Made by a program: the position numbers and the translations under genes. A stretch of DNA of 64,000 bases from Kappaphycus alvarezii (Eukaryota > Rhodophyta > Florideophyceae > Gigartinales > Solieriaceae): assembly GCA_002205965.3 (NCBI GenBank), contig NADL03000771.1:1364001-1428000 (forward strand), in the 5' to 3' direction. Each line of letters starts with the position of its first letter. Position 1 is the stretch's first letter. Under the pieces are notes generated by a model. That model had not been told where the DNA came from and did no database searches. It saw only the letters and a program-made list of their open reading frames with translations. Shown piece after piece: positions 31,831-42,760 of the stretch.

Positions 31831-31990
31831 CAATTTCCTACACGGTCAGGCAGCAACCCACTGCTTTGAGTCTCAGCATCTAAAGTATGTAAATATATTA
31901 GCCCTCTTCAGTTCCGGGAACTGAGAGGAAGGCTACAATACTCTGAACTATGAGAATGTTGTACTACGCTTTAGAGTTTTCCCTTGAAAA

Positions 31991-32069
31991 TGTAAATGGG
32001 GGGTTAATTTACTATGGTGGATATGTGGGTTGGTATCCAGTAAATTTGTACCGAAGCGTAGATATCGTA
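31991..32069. repeat. 79-bp inverted repeat, left arm, beside VBPO-2
   Basis: Reverse complement of 35690-35768 with about five mismatches in 79 bp. Weaker pairing continues to about 32090 opposite 35660. The two arms enclose VBPO-2 and its promoter, some 3.8 kb in all. Confidence 0.9.
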
Positions 32070-32327
32070 TCATTGTCAAGCCAATTGCGAAACCGTACGA
32101 TGCGTCGAAAGCTTGAAAATTGCGGTAACTTTTTACCTAATGTTGCTAAAAGTTCCAAAATCAACTCAGGTTGAGTACTTTTACTGCAACCTTGAAGAAA
32201 TTTCGCACTGCACGATAAAGCTAATAGACATCGCCGTAAATAACGAATGCGAACCAGGCGGATGGCCTTCCTGGTTGCAGGGTCGTGTGCAAAAAACTGC
32301 TACGATGTACCCACTACTAGCTAGTGG

Positions 32328-34115
32328 TTAGTTGCGGATTGAAATTTTCTTGCCGTTGAACATCGGGACGGTCATCGAGAATTTCTCAGGGTAGGTGTTC
32401 TTCTGCTCCTCTAAGATCCCCAAAGCTATTTTCTCCCCCAGCTCAATGGACTCACGGTAATCAGTAAAGTAGTGTACTCCAGCCCAGTTCCTTCCCACAC
32501 TGATATTTGAGCATAACTTGTTCAATTCTCCCTCAACTGTCAGCTTCACATTGCCGTATTGTTCCGCAACGTCTCGCAGCTTGGTTCCGCTCTCGTTGGC
32601 CTCGAAGATGAACGGAAGAGTCGCCGTGTGATCGAAGAAAGCTTTCAAAATCGTAACGCAAGCCCCGGCTACAGTCGCATGCCCTGCGCCGTACGCTGGA
32701 TGCATCGGGCTTCCCTCCGGGAATGCCATTGGCATCAGCCGTGTCTCTAGGGATTGAGTAGGGGAGAAATCCTCGGAACGGGGTTTTCCAAAGTCGCTCT
32801 TCCTATTTTGCTCAGCATTGTGCTCCGCCACCCTCGCCAGCAAGTCCTTGTCTAAAGAGTTGTAAAGACGCTCCACACCAGCAAATGCGGGATTCTCAGG
32901 CTCACTATGGAAACGTTCGATGAGTCCGCCGATCGCCTCGGGGCGCAGGCGTCGATGAGTGTTGAACTTCTGAAACCTGACAGCCTTGAGAGCACGCGTG
33001 GCCACTTCTGTCACTAAAGTGAGGATATGCGGGCCACCCCAGTGGGCGAACGCCTGCTGCTTATCAATATCATCGTCTCCCTGGTACGGGATCCCACTGT
33101 CAAACGGAACTTTCATCTCCAACATAATGATGCAGGCATTCAAGTAAGCCTGGTACAGGGCATCGAAATGCACAAAGGTAGCGAGGTCACGCGGCGTCGT
33201 GATGAAGCGGTATGCCCTACCGCCGCGCAAGAACGAGTCTCGGCCGCGAACATCAGCGCCGTTTTGGACGTCTAGAAAACTCTCCCATGTGGTCATGTAA
33301 TCGCGTCCGCGTTCAGCGACACGGACGCGTTGGTCGATGCGCATGGCACCATACTGAATGAAGCCGTCCTCGACGCTAGAAATGTCGTCAATGCCACGAT
33401 TGCCAACAAGAAGAAACTGGGATATGTAAGGCCCAAGCTCATCACCCCGAGTGTTACCGCGGAAGACGGTTTGTGGGGAAAACGGGCCCCTGAGCCTCTT
33501 CTTCTCCTCCTCGGGGACGGAATCCGGGTTTTCCGCAGCTTGAACAAAAGCGGTGCTGTTGAGTGATCTGATGGCGGTAAGGACATTACCGTTAGAATCA
33601 AAGCTAGAAAAGTTGATATCTCGAAGCAGAGCCATCCAGTACACTTCCGTCATTTCAGTGACCAGCTCATCACTATCCAATTTCGGAGCGGGTGGCATGG
33701 TGACAGACTGAGCATCAGGGCCCTCCAAATCGAAACAGTGACCGGCGCCCATGCTCTCCCAAGCGCGAACATCTGCAAACGTATCGAACTTATTATTCTT
33801 AGAGGCGATGCCGGATTGGAATCGCTTGCTCCTTGCGACGTTCTGGGGTCCGAGTGGAATTTTGCGAAAGTCCTGCGGATTGGCAGTGTTGATAGCATTA
33901 ACGAAGAGTTTAAAGTGTTCGGGGTTGGTGATGATGGCCGTGTCGCGGTTGTGAGGAAGGCCCTTGGTGTAGGAACCGATGTAGGTGAGGTTGCCTTGGG
34001 TGTCGGTGTAGCGCGTCTCCTCCTCGTTGTTTTCGTGGGACGGGTGGTCGCGGTCGCGGGCGAGGGCGGCGGCCTCGACGCGGATGTTGTAGGCCTGTTC
34101 GCGGCGGGTGGACAT
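32328..34115 (-). CDS. Vanadium-dependent bromoperoxidase (VBPO-2)
   Basis: A whole 595-codon frame, the usual length of Corallina-type enzymes (just under 600). It uses vanadate and H2O2 to oxidise bromide or iodide to hypohalous acid, feeding halogenated metabolites and peroxide removal. Vanadate-pocket residues by alignment to the known Corallina site are K383 and R391 (QKFNTHRRLRPE), G478 and H479 (AYGAGHAT), R542, and the axial H548 (GRNWAGVHY). H472 matches the extra pocket histidine of bromoperoxidases. Position 477 is Ala where Corallina has the vanadate-bonding Ser. No signal peptide, transmembrane helix or intron is visible. The ATG at 34115 sits in ACCACCATGTC and aligns with the start of VBPO-1. 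It is flanked by inverted repeats and faces VBPO-1 across 18 kb of elements. Confidence 0.95.
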   Translation of the reverse strand: MSTRREQAYNIRVEAAALARDRDHPSHENNEEETRYTDTQGNLTYIGSYTKGLPHNRDTAIITNPEHFKLFVNAINTANPQDFRKIPLGPQNVARSKRFQSGIASKNNKFDTFADVRAWESMGAGHCFDLEGPDAQSVTMPPAPKLDSDELVTEMTEVYWMALLRDINFSSFDSNGNVLTAIRSLNSTAFVQAAENPDSVPEEEKKRLRGPFSPQTVFRGNTRGDELGPYISQFLLVGNRGIDDISSVEDGFIQYGAMRIDQRVRVAERGRDYMTTWESFLDVQNGADVRGRDSFLRGGRAYRFITTPRDLATFVHFDALYQAYLNACIIMLEMKVPFDSGIPYQGDDDIDKQQAFAHWGGPHILTLVTEVATRALKAVRFQKFNTHRRLRPEAIGGLIERFHSEPENPAFAGVERLYNSLDKDLLARVAEHNAEQNRKSDFGKPRSEDFSPTQSLETRLMPMAFPEGSPMHPAYGAGHATVAGACVTILKAFFDHTATLPFIFEANESGTKLRDVAEQYGNVKLTVEGELNKLCSNISVGRNWAGVHYFTDYRESIELGEKIALGILEEQKNTYPEKFSMTVPMFNGKKISIRN

Positions 34116-34223
34116 GGTGGTAAAAGAGGTGTGTTGATCGGGTTGGGTGAGGGGGTAGGTGAGTCGATTTGTTTCGATGTGATGGGGGACGGTTGAGCCG
34201 GGGACATGGGGGTACTCGTCTGG

Positions 34224-34230
34224 TATTTAA
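34224..34230 (-). promoter_or_regulatory. Putative TATA box of VBPO-2
   Basis: TTAAATA on the minus strand about 110 bp before the ATG. The C-rich leader between resembles that of VBPO-1. This is a positional guess. Confidence 0.35.
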
Positions 34231-34239
34231 GTCGGGTGG

Positions 34240-35274
34240 TGACTATGGAAGAGACTAGAGTGGGTAGGCATGAGGGAAATGAGGAAGTGAAGCTGGCACA
34301 AAAACGTGAACGTTTGCAAGGAAATGTTGGAACCAATGAACAAGATTGCTGGTGGCAATGGATTTGTCTGACAAGAACAAACGCATATGTCTAATGTCGA
34401 GACAAGATTTGGTGCGCAGGTGGATAAAAGTACAATGAGCCAGTAGCCGTGTTCTCCTGTTTTAGGCATTGACATTGAGAAAGTCATCGGTAGTGAGCAA
34501 TGTTTGATGGAGAGGAAATAACTGCGTGCTTGGAATGACATGTAGTGAGCATAAATTCAGTGGAACGAGGGGCAGGCAGTATAGACGGATGAGGAGAAAG
34601 TAAGGTTGTCGGGGAAGTGTCTCATGCAATGACTTGATGAATCTACGTGAGAAGGTACGGCTGTGGAGGGGAATGTAGAAGGAACCAAGCTGGATAAACA
34701 AGCACAGCCTCACAGAAAGATACAGCCTGAGTTAAGTGAATTTGTGGATTTTAGATGTGGCATGAATTTGCAACATGTGTTACAAGAAGTGTTCATTCTA
34801 GTCTCTGCCGGTAGCTAGCTAGAGCCCCACCCAAGAGAGGCAAGGTAGGCGTTAGCGCTACGATATTGTTGAACACGTTGAAGGAGATAACTGCGCCAGC
34901 GGTATTTTACAGAATTTGTTTTCACTTCGAGAAACTCGAGGTTAGTGAAAAGGAGGCTTTTCTGGTACCACTGGTAGAATTTGTTCGAGGTGTATCGTAC
35001 CGGAGACGCAGGGCAAAGGCTAGTGCATAGATTTCAGAGAATATGATTGCTGGTGCGGAACACGAGTCGCCTTGTTGCTTGATGTTTAAAACAGCTGGCA
35101 CGTTTAACTCCATTGCTCTAGGCGTTGCCGCCAGCTTTTCCAAAGCGTTCTAGTGTTGCTGGAGCTTACAAGAAAGCCAATGGCAATTACCACAGAAAAC
35201 TTGGTAAGACTGTAAATCCAGCAGCACCTATCAGTGGAAGCGTCATCTCAACGCCTCTCTCCTCGAATGCTGTT
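34240..35274. other. No recognisable gene; VBPO-2 upstream region
   Basis: Short minus frames at 34227-34541, 34462-34713 and 34922-35143 have no family resemblance. The region probably holds the upstream control of VBPO-2. Confidence 0.5.
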
Positions 35275-35480
35275 CAACAGTACAGTTTCCGCGCTCTTGA
35301 CATTACCTGACGGAATTGTACTGCGCTTCTGCCGAAAAGCATACCGTACTGTACAGTACTGTGCCGCACTGCACCTACAGCACTATTTTGTACAGTACAG
35401 CACTGTACTGTACACTGCTGTACTTTTCTGTACATGGCACTATCACAGCACCGCAGTACACGTACAGTAAAGTACAGGAG
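35275..35480. repeat. Dense CTGTACAG palindrome cluster
   Basis: More than ten partly overlapping GTACAG or CTGTAC units in about 200 bp, with TACTGTACAGTA as the palindromic core. Further copies follow to about 35650. It lies about 1.2 kb upstream of VBPO-2, inside the flanking inverted repeats. The cluster after VBPO-1 is at its 3' side. Confidence 0.85.
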
Positions 35481-35689
35481 CGAAATGTGGGGGTGTTTGA
35501 GACAATCCAATTAGATCTTCACCTTAACCGGCGGTCAAGCAGTGTATGTACAGTACACTCGAAATGACAGATGAGTAAGAAGTCATTGCATTAAAAGATC
35601 GTACAGTACGTACAGAACAACCTGGTGTACAGATACCGTATGTACAGTGCATTACAGCTCGTGCAATACGATTGACAGTGAGTATCTTG

Positions 35690-35768
35690 TACGATATCTA
35701 CGCTCCAGTACAAATTTACTGGATACCAACCCACATACCTACCACAGTAAATTAACCCCCCATTTACA
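35690..35768. repeat. 79-bp inverted repeat, right arm, beside VBPO-2
   Basis: Partner of 31991-32069. The match stops sharply at the outer edge (TGTAAATGGGG on the reverse strand) and fades gradually at the inner edge. No target duplication was found outside the arms. Confidence 0.9.
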
Positions 35769-36127
35769 CAGTATCTTGTCGGCGACTTCAGTCGTTATTT
35801 GTCATTTAGTCCGATAGAAGGGACCTGTATCGATCTGATGGCCCTGGGCCACCAGTAGTGGGAGGGGGGAAGGAGGTTGGTGAAATGAATGAGCTGCTGT
35901 TAATGTGCCGCGATGCGAGGGATGACATGGGCGTGAAACGAGGCGCGGAGAAAAGAGGGGCTGAAGAAATCAATGACAAGAAGGAACGTGTAGGAAGGGA
36001 GCTATAGAGCCTAACAACAATTAGCAAGTCTTCAAATATAAAAGCGGTAGCAAGTTGGCTGCGGAACAATGCGAGCGACGTCCTCGTAAATCTCAGTGAG
36101 TTGGCGGATCCTCGGATATGGAGCAGT
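35769..36127. other. No recognisable gene
   Basis: One Ser/Pro-rich 87-codon minus frame (35806-36069) without recognisable motif, then the gypsy target site. Confidence 0.5.
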
Positions 36128-36132
36128 CCACA

Positions 36133-36591
36133 TGTAACGATTACTCTATTACACCACTGTGTAACAGAGACTTGTTCGCTGCCGCTATTCCAATTCTCTC
36201 TACTTTTTCGCTGTCACTATTCCATTTATCTATTACACAGTGATGTAACAGAGAAACCGCACCGTCTTGAATGAATTTTGAAGTTTGAGTTTCCTCCAAT
36301 TTTTTTTATTTGACGTGGAATCCCACATCATCGTTTTACTTACGTAGTTATATTCCAAATAGTACAACTTTATAGTTACACCTCTACTTTCTAGTAAGTT
36401 CTACTGGGCTTACAAAGTATAGAATCTCTACAGTAGAGCTACAGTACTATCTATATAATGGGGGATCATCTGGATTCTTGTGGGAATCCAGGTACACTCC
36501 ATTTAACCTTTGCCCCTAACTTTCTAAAACCCAGTACCATCGTCTCTACTGTTACTTTACTAGCGCACCGGCTGCTTCCCTATGTGTCTCA
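36133..36591 (+). repeat. Left LTR of gypsy fossil C
   Basis: Starts TGTAACGATT and ends TGTCTCA, about 459 bp. Contains the TATA box CTATATAATG at 36451-36460, matched by CTATATAAAG at 41431-41440 in the right LTR. Inverted TTACAC/GTGTAA blocks occur near its start. Confidence 0.9.
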
Positions 36592-36592
36592 C

Positions 36593-36604
36593 TGGTAGCA
36601 TCGC
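36593..36604 (+). promoter_or_regulatory. Primer-binding site of gypsy fossil C
   Basis: TGGTAGCATCGC one base after the left LTR, identical to the primer-binding site of the copia element at 16701. Confidence 0.7.
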
Positions 36605-37447
36605 TTTCGACGGTTCCGCTGCATTCTCGCCTTCGCCTTGCTCTACATTATTTTGAGGTTTTTTACACACATATATATTTTTGTGGGTTGTTGAATTTTG
36701 GAAAAAATTTGCTGACAGGTGTTACTGTAAGCAATATCATATACTGTACTTGTGGGCTGGAGTGCCAAGTACAGAAGAGTCCCTGTGGGCTGGAGTGCCA
36801 GGTACTCTAAACCCCATTGTTCTACGCAGGCCCGGGTTACGAATTAGAGAGCTACTGTAGGTAACCGAGAACTTAGGGGTGCAGTATAGTCTGCTTTCTC
36901 TAGTTTATTCTGTTTAGGTAGCCTGCAGGCCTCAAGAAGCGGGGTGATACTGTTCACAATACTTAGACTGGATAGTTGGGCTTACCTAAGTTGCCTTAGT
37001 AAAGCTGTAATTCTGACCAAGTCCCCATTTGAGGGTCCCCTCACAGTATTCCTATACAATCCTATTGCACTCGTTGGCTGTTAGCTAGGTGCCCCGACTG
37101 GGTCACGGGTTCAGTAACGCTTCATAGGGTTGACTTGGACTGGACTTGGACTAAGGGGTACGTGCTCAAAATGGATATTCTTTGGTTATTTGAAGCTTAG
37201 AGTCGGCTTGAGAGGCTTTCCTATAGGGTAAGGACACCGATCGCAGTCTACATAGTGGACTGGTGGGGATATCTCGAACGGATTGCTGAGTCACATCGGA
37301 GTGTAGGTGTGATTAAAGCTGCTAGTGAGTCACTCTCTTCGCGGGTAGGGAGCCAATCCGTCGCCCAGGGACGAATCCCTTGCAGATTTCAACTTCAAGT
37401 GCTTGTATTCAAGTTTAGGTGTTATTGTAAGGCTTTAACTGAGAGGT

Positions 37448-38161
37448 TTGTTGAACATGTCTTTCTTCAAACCAAATAAGCCTTTGTTGTTCGATGGGAC
37501 TCGAGATGCGTTAACGGTTCGGTCATGGTTGCATTCGGTCGAAAAATACCTGAGACTTATTCAGGTGGGCCATGAAGAAGTCATCAGTGCCCAGAATGCT
37601 ATCGACTTTGCTTCGACATTCATGAACGGAACTGCCGCAAACTGGTGGTATACAGTTATGTCCGAGAATGCTGTTCCTCCTACATGGGAAGCTTTCAAAC
37701 TCCTGGTTGAGGCAGAGTTTGTCCCCCAGAACAGTGTTATTCGAGCTCACGACAAACTTACCAAGATCCGCCAGAAAACGAGTGTGGCTGCGTACCTCTC
37801 GGAGTTCAGGAATTTGGTTGTCAATATTCCCGGTATCAGTGAGTCGGAAAAATTGGCGCGGTTCTGTGAAGGTCTCAAGCCCCACATTCTGTTCGAGTTT
37901 CGTAAAGAAAACCCATCCAAGTTTGAAGCTGCGACTACCATTGCTCTCAACGTTGACGGAGTATTTTATGGTGCAGGTTTCTTTACTAGCAGAGGTTCAT
38001 TTCACGCCAATCGAAATGCCTCAGGTCCTATGCCGATGGAGATCGGAAACCTGGAACGTAAAAAGGATATGCAGCGTCAGAAAGACTTGATGGAGAACCG
38101 ATGCTTTACGTGCCATAATGAGGAATTTGGACCTTGGAAACACAAGAAGACACGGGAATAA
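37448..38161 (+). CDS. Gag of gypsy fossil C
   Basis: A 237-codon frame with a retrotransposon Gag capsid domain. A TVRSWLHSVEKYL block lies near residue 25, ANWWYTVMSE near residue 65, and SVAAYLSEFRNLV and ARFCEGLKP between residues 110 and 145. Then come a PMPMEIGN motif and a degraded zinc-knuckle-like CFTCHNEEFGPWKHK at the end. It is a fossil protein of the element described above. Confidence 0.8.
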   Translation: MLNMSFFKPNKPLLFDGTRDALTVRSWLHSVEKYLRLIQVGHEEVISAQNAIDFASTFMNGTAANWWYTVMSENAVPPTWEAFKLLVEAEFVPQNSVIRAHDKLTKIRQKTSVAAYLSEFRNLVVNIPGISESEKLARFCEGLKPHILFEFRKENPSKFEAATTIALNVDGVFYGAGFFTSRGSFHANRNASGPMPMEIGNLERKKDMQRQKDLMENRCFTCHNEEFGPWKHKKTRE

Positions 38162-41145
38162 CAGTAACAGGGGTGTTAATAGCATAGTGGCAAACAATAT
38201 ACAGACAGGACACAGTAGTGATTTGAATGGCTTTGACTTGGAAAACTAGTTGGTCCACGAGACTTGGTGAGCACTCAGGTGACACCAGTAGTGATTGTCA
38301 ACAGATATACCAATGATCAGAGTGAAACTGTTTTGTACATCACCGGAGCGGAATTCTCAAAGGACAGCATTAAGTCAAGAACCTCCGAACCCGAATCTAA
38401 TGGAATCACGTCTAGTCATGATGAAAGCATCCCCATTGATGGACTTATACCAGTGGAGCTTCTGTTAGTACTTGAAGGTGGACTGAATGGAATAGCAGTC
38501 AAAGTACTAAAGAACGATGGATGCAATACAAACGTGGTTTTGGTCGAGTGTCCGAAGCGAAAAAGGAACTTGCTTGAGATTCGGCGTGAACGAGTCATTG
38601 TTTACCATTCACAGAAGGGAGTTAATGAAGAAGTATATGAGATCATTTCCCACGGAACTATTAAGTGGGGCAAACATACATATAACTCTAGTTGGGCTGT
38701 GTCCCAAACCAGGTATGATGTTCTGTTGGGAATCTCATGGCATTTTTCACACAACCCACCTGTCCACTATCGGAAACGGATTGTGATGATAAAAGATACT
38801 TCCATTCCAGTGATTGATCCCGATGATGAAAATAGTACTGATGTGTCCAATTTGGGAGTGAAGAAATTTAGACGAATGCTGAGGCATGGGGGTGACTTCG
38901 AACTATTTCAGTTACTTAAAGTTCACAGTCTGAGAGAAGTGACAAATTCAAAGTTCTATGGAAGACTGATCAGATTACTGGATAACTTTAAAGAGGTCTT
39001 TCAGGATGAATCGCCAAGAGGGCATCCTCCCATTCGATCAGTTGATCATGATATCAAAGTGGAGGAAGGAGCAAAGGCACCTCATCGACCTTTATTTCAG
39101 TTGTCCCCATCCGACCTTGGGGCAGCAAAAGAGGACGCCAAATCTCTTTTGAGGAATGGGAAGATCAGATCTAGTAAGTCACCATATGGAGCACAACTTT
39201 TCTTCGTGAAAGAAAGGGATGGAAAAATTAGAGGCGTTGTAGATTATCGCGCTTTGAATCGCATCACCAAAAAGAATAATGCTCCACTCTTTCGTTCTGA
39301 TGAAATGTTAGAACGACTTGGAGGTGCGAGTTTTTTCTCCAAGCTTGATCTGAAAACAGGATTTCATCAGATAAGGGTGAAACCAGAGGACTTCGAAAAG
39401 ACTGCGTTCAATACAAAGTATGGGCAATTTGAATATCTTGTTATGCCAATGGTACTTTGCAAGGCTCTTGTTACGTTCCAAACTTTGATGAACCAGATTA
39501 CGTTCCAAACTTTGATGAACCAGATTACATCGATATCTTCTTGGCTGCCTATATGGATGATATTCTTATGTTCAGTAAGAATGAGGAAGAAAATTACGAA
39601 CATCTGGAAATTGTATTAAAGAGACTTAAATATCTCAAACTGTACATCTCTCCGAAGAAATGCTCTTTCTATCAGGCTGAGCTGGAGTTTTTGGATTTAA
39701 TAGTCGGAAAGAAGCACATTCGTGTCAATTCTGAGAAGGTCGAAGTTTTACAAACTTGGCCGAAACCTGAATCTCTAACGGAGTTGAGAAGTTTCTTAGG
39801 TCTTATACAGTTTTTCCGTAGGTTCATTCCGAAGTTCTCTGCAATTGATGAACCTCTCACAGATCTTACAAAGAAAGGTCGAGGTATAGGGAAATGGGAT
39901 CAAAAGTGTGATGGAGCTTTCCAGAGGCTAAAGGAACCAATGAAATTTAATCAAGAAAATTTGATTGATCCAATTTCACTGGAATTGCATGACTGCAGAT
40001 GAGGATCATTACCTACAGATTTCATTGTGAGGCTACCCCTGACGAGGAGTGGTCATGATGTGATCAGGACTAGGGTTGACCGACTTACTCGTCGAGTCAA
40101 TTTTCCGAAATCCAAAACATCAGATACTGCTGAGGACACGGCTCGAGACTTTTTCGCAAAAATACCCAAGAACCATGGGTTGTCGGACGATGTGACCTGA
40201 GATAGAGACAGCAAGTTCATTTCAAAGTTTTGGAAGACACTGATGAATCTGTGTGGGGTGAAATTAAGAATGTCTACAAGTAGACACTCACAAAAAGATG
40301 GTGCTTCCGAGATTATGAATAAGATGATCGAGAACTATCTCCGTTGCTACTGCTCGCATCATCAGGATGACTGGGATGAACTGCTTACTTCTGCAGAATT
40401 TACATAAAACTCGGCTGTGAGCGATGATCTGAGTATGTAACGATTTGAGCTGGACTTGAGATGGACACCCAAATCTCATTGGACTTCTTGGCTAGCAGCA
40501 GCATACCTCTTCAGAGTCTGGACGACTTTCGTGCAAAGCTCAAGGTTTCTCTTGAGGATGCGCAATTTTTCTACAAATTGGCAAAAGCTCGGCAAGCTGC
40601 ATATGCTTCAAGGCGATACAAGGTTCCAGATTATAAAGTCGGTTAAAAGCTATGGATCAATCGTTCGTTGTTTACGGATGTTTATTGTAGGTCACAGGAT
40701 TCTAAAAAGCTTGGTGCGCGAAGATTTGGGCCATTTGTTATTAAGGAGCTAATTAGTAAGAATGCTGTTCGACTGGATCTCCCTGCTCATTTTAAAATCC
40801 ATCCGGTCATTTATATCAGTCGCACCAAACCACATTTGGAGCAGCCCGATGACATTTCTTTACCCATTCTTCCTGTATCTGCACCGCTTTAGCTGCCTGG
40901 TGGACCAGGACAGGAAGTTGAGGTTATCTTGGGCCACAAAAAGGTTGGACGCAGTTACAAGTTCTTGTATTTGATGCGTGGTGTGCCACCTCACGAGGCG
41001 GAGTGGCAACCAATGAAGGACTTTTTTGATGTTACGGAAGATGGATCTGCTATAGTAACGGATGATTTCCAAGAGTATATTCGGAAAAAAAATATACTCC
41101 CGCAGTATCATTGACGATGACGTCAATAGTCCGGGAAAGGAATAG

Positions 41146-41570
41146 TGTAACAATGTATCTGTTACACCACTGTGTAATAGAAACATGTTCGCTGTAGATA
41201 TTCCAATTCTTTATTACACAGTGGTGTAACAGAGAAACCGCACCGTCTTGAATAAATTTTGAAGTTTGATTTTCATTCAATTTTTTTATTTGACGTGGAA
41301 CCCCACATCATCGTTTTATTTACGTAGTTATATTCTAGATAGTACAACTATATATTTAAACCTCTACTTTCTAGTAAATTATACCGAGCTAACAAAGTAT
41401 AGAATTTCTAGAGTAGAGCTACAGTACTACCTATATAAAGGGGGCCCATCTGGATTCTTGTGGAAATCCAGGTACACTCCATTGAACCTTTACCCCCAAC
41501 TTTCTAAAACCCACCGCCATCGTATCTACTTTTCCTTTAGCAGTGCCCGGCTGCTTACTTCTCTTTTTTA
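41146..41570 (+). repeat. Right LTR of gypsy fossil C
   Basis: Starts TGTAACAATG right after the polypurine tract. It aligns with the left LTR through most of its length and ends just before the target duplication CCACA at 41571-41575. Confidence 0.9.
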
Positions 41571-41734
41571 CCACAGTACAAATTAGTGATGCAGATTTTG
41601 CGATAATAGATTCCAACAGACAGAGACTGGCTTTTGAAAAGAAAAAGGTGGATACATAAGTATAAGAAAGAGATTGTCAGAGAAAAAAACATAAGGACGC
41701 TCTTAAGGCAAATCAAAAGCTCTAAATGGCCAAG

Positions 41735-42760
41735 TTACTAATGATGATGGAGATACTTACGGAGTCAGAGCAATTGACTTCTCTCTTTCATTATTCGCCA
41801 TAAGTTAACAAGAATTCCTGCAAGTTTAGGGGAGGAAATGAAATTTTTTTGAAGTCTGCTGTGGGTAAACTCAGTTGCGCACATTGTTAAGTGAATAGCG
41901 GCAATGTAAAGTGACCTAAATGGTGACTCCTATAATTTCATCTTTCATTTGAAGCCTAAAGAAGTATAATAAGTTTTGAACTCTTTAAAGGCCCATTCGA
42001 TGGTGAATCTTCCATTCAAACTACCCTTATTAAAAGCTTTCTGAAACGCCCGTAAGTAGATTCCATGATACGGCACCTTTAGAAAACGTCGCCTATTGTA
42101 TCGGAAATATCCATACAGAAAGTAATTTCCTCCACCATAGTCTAGTACTATTTGCAGATATTATTTTAGATCATTGCGCTACCATAATATTCAATATTGG
42201 CGTCTTACTTCCAATGAAACGAATGGATGCAGAATAATTCCATCTGGCGGTAACTTGATAGAATTTTTGCGCTCCTGTTAGCTTATATCAAAAGCTGCAT
42301 CATATTGGAACCGTTTGAAGGCGCAATTATAGTCACAGTTACACCCTGAAAGCTAACACAGTTGATTAGTATTCTCAGTTTAGATCGAATACAGTCAGTA
42401 TATAACGCAAAACGCAAAAAGCTGCTCATTGAATGCTTGGGTACAACATCCTTTTCTCGATGTAAGAGAGACTTGGACATTCTTTGCTGGAAGGCATAGA
42501 GTTGAAAGTGAATTGGACGGCCCGATCCTGTCGCTATGATGAAATATGCCAATGAAATCCTCCTGGAGAGAAAAAACTTTGTTTGCTACGAAAAGCAGGG
42601 TAGCTGTCGATGTCAAACGGTATATAATGTGTGTCGCATCAAGAAGAAGATTGAATATAATTAAGAGAAACAATTTACAATTAAAACACCGTTCCGTGCA
42701 GTTTTGACATGCATAGGGTTTCAGGAGACCCGTAGTCATCCTTTATTTGTTGTTCGTCGG
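41735..42760 (-). pseudogene. PIF/Harbinger-type DDE transposase relic 2
   Basis: The minus strand reads ATGSGRPIHFQLYAFQQRM near 42490-42550, then YFLYGYFRYNRRRFLKVP near 42100 and GRFTIEWAFKEFKTYYTSLG near 41960-42010. These correspond to the first Asp region, the Gly-Asp-Tyr strand and the R-x-x-x-E-W-x-F helix with the catalytic Glu of Harbinger transposases. Several stops and frame changes are visible. It resembles the relic at 59190-60470 more than that at 27160-28790. It follows the gypsy fossil by under 200 bp. Confidence 0.6.

Larger units (their letters stand above)
36133..41570 (+). mobile_element. Ty3/gypsy LTR retrotransposon fossil C, both LTRs
   Basis: Complete in outline, with the 5-bp target duplication CCACA at 36128-36132 and 41571-41575. 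Parts: left LTR, primer-binding site at 36593, a long leader to 37440, Gag (37448-38161) with a CCHC-like end, protease and reverse transcriptase (38264-40002; motifs SPYGAQLFFVKERDGKIRGV and KLDLKTGFHQIRV), integrase (about 40020-40860), a chromodomain-like tail (40890-41114), polypurine tract GGGAAAGGAATAG and right LTR. The chromodomain tail suggests a chromovirus, which targets insertion by chromatin marks. LTRs are about 88-90 percent alike, so it is old. Gag is one open frame, but pol is broken several times. Confidence 0.93.
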
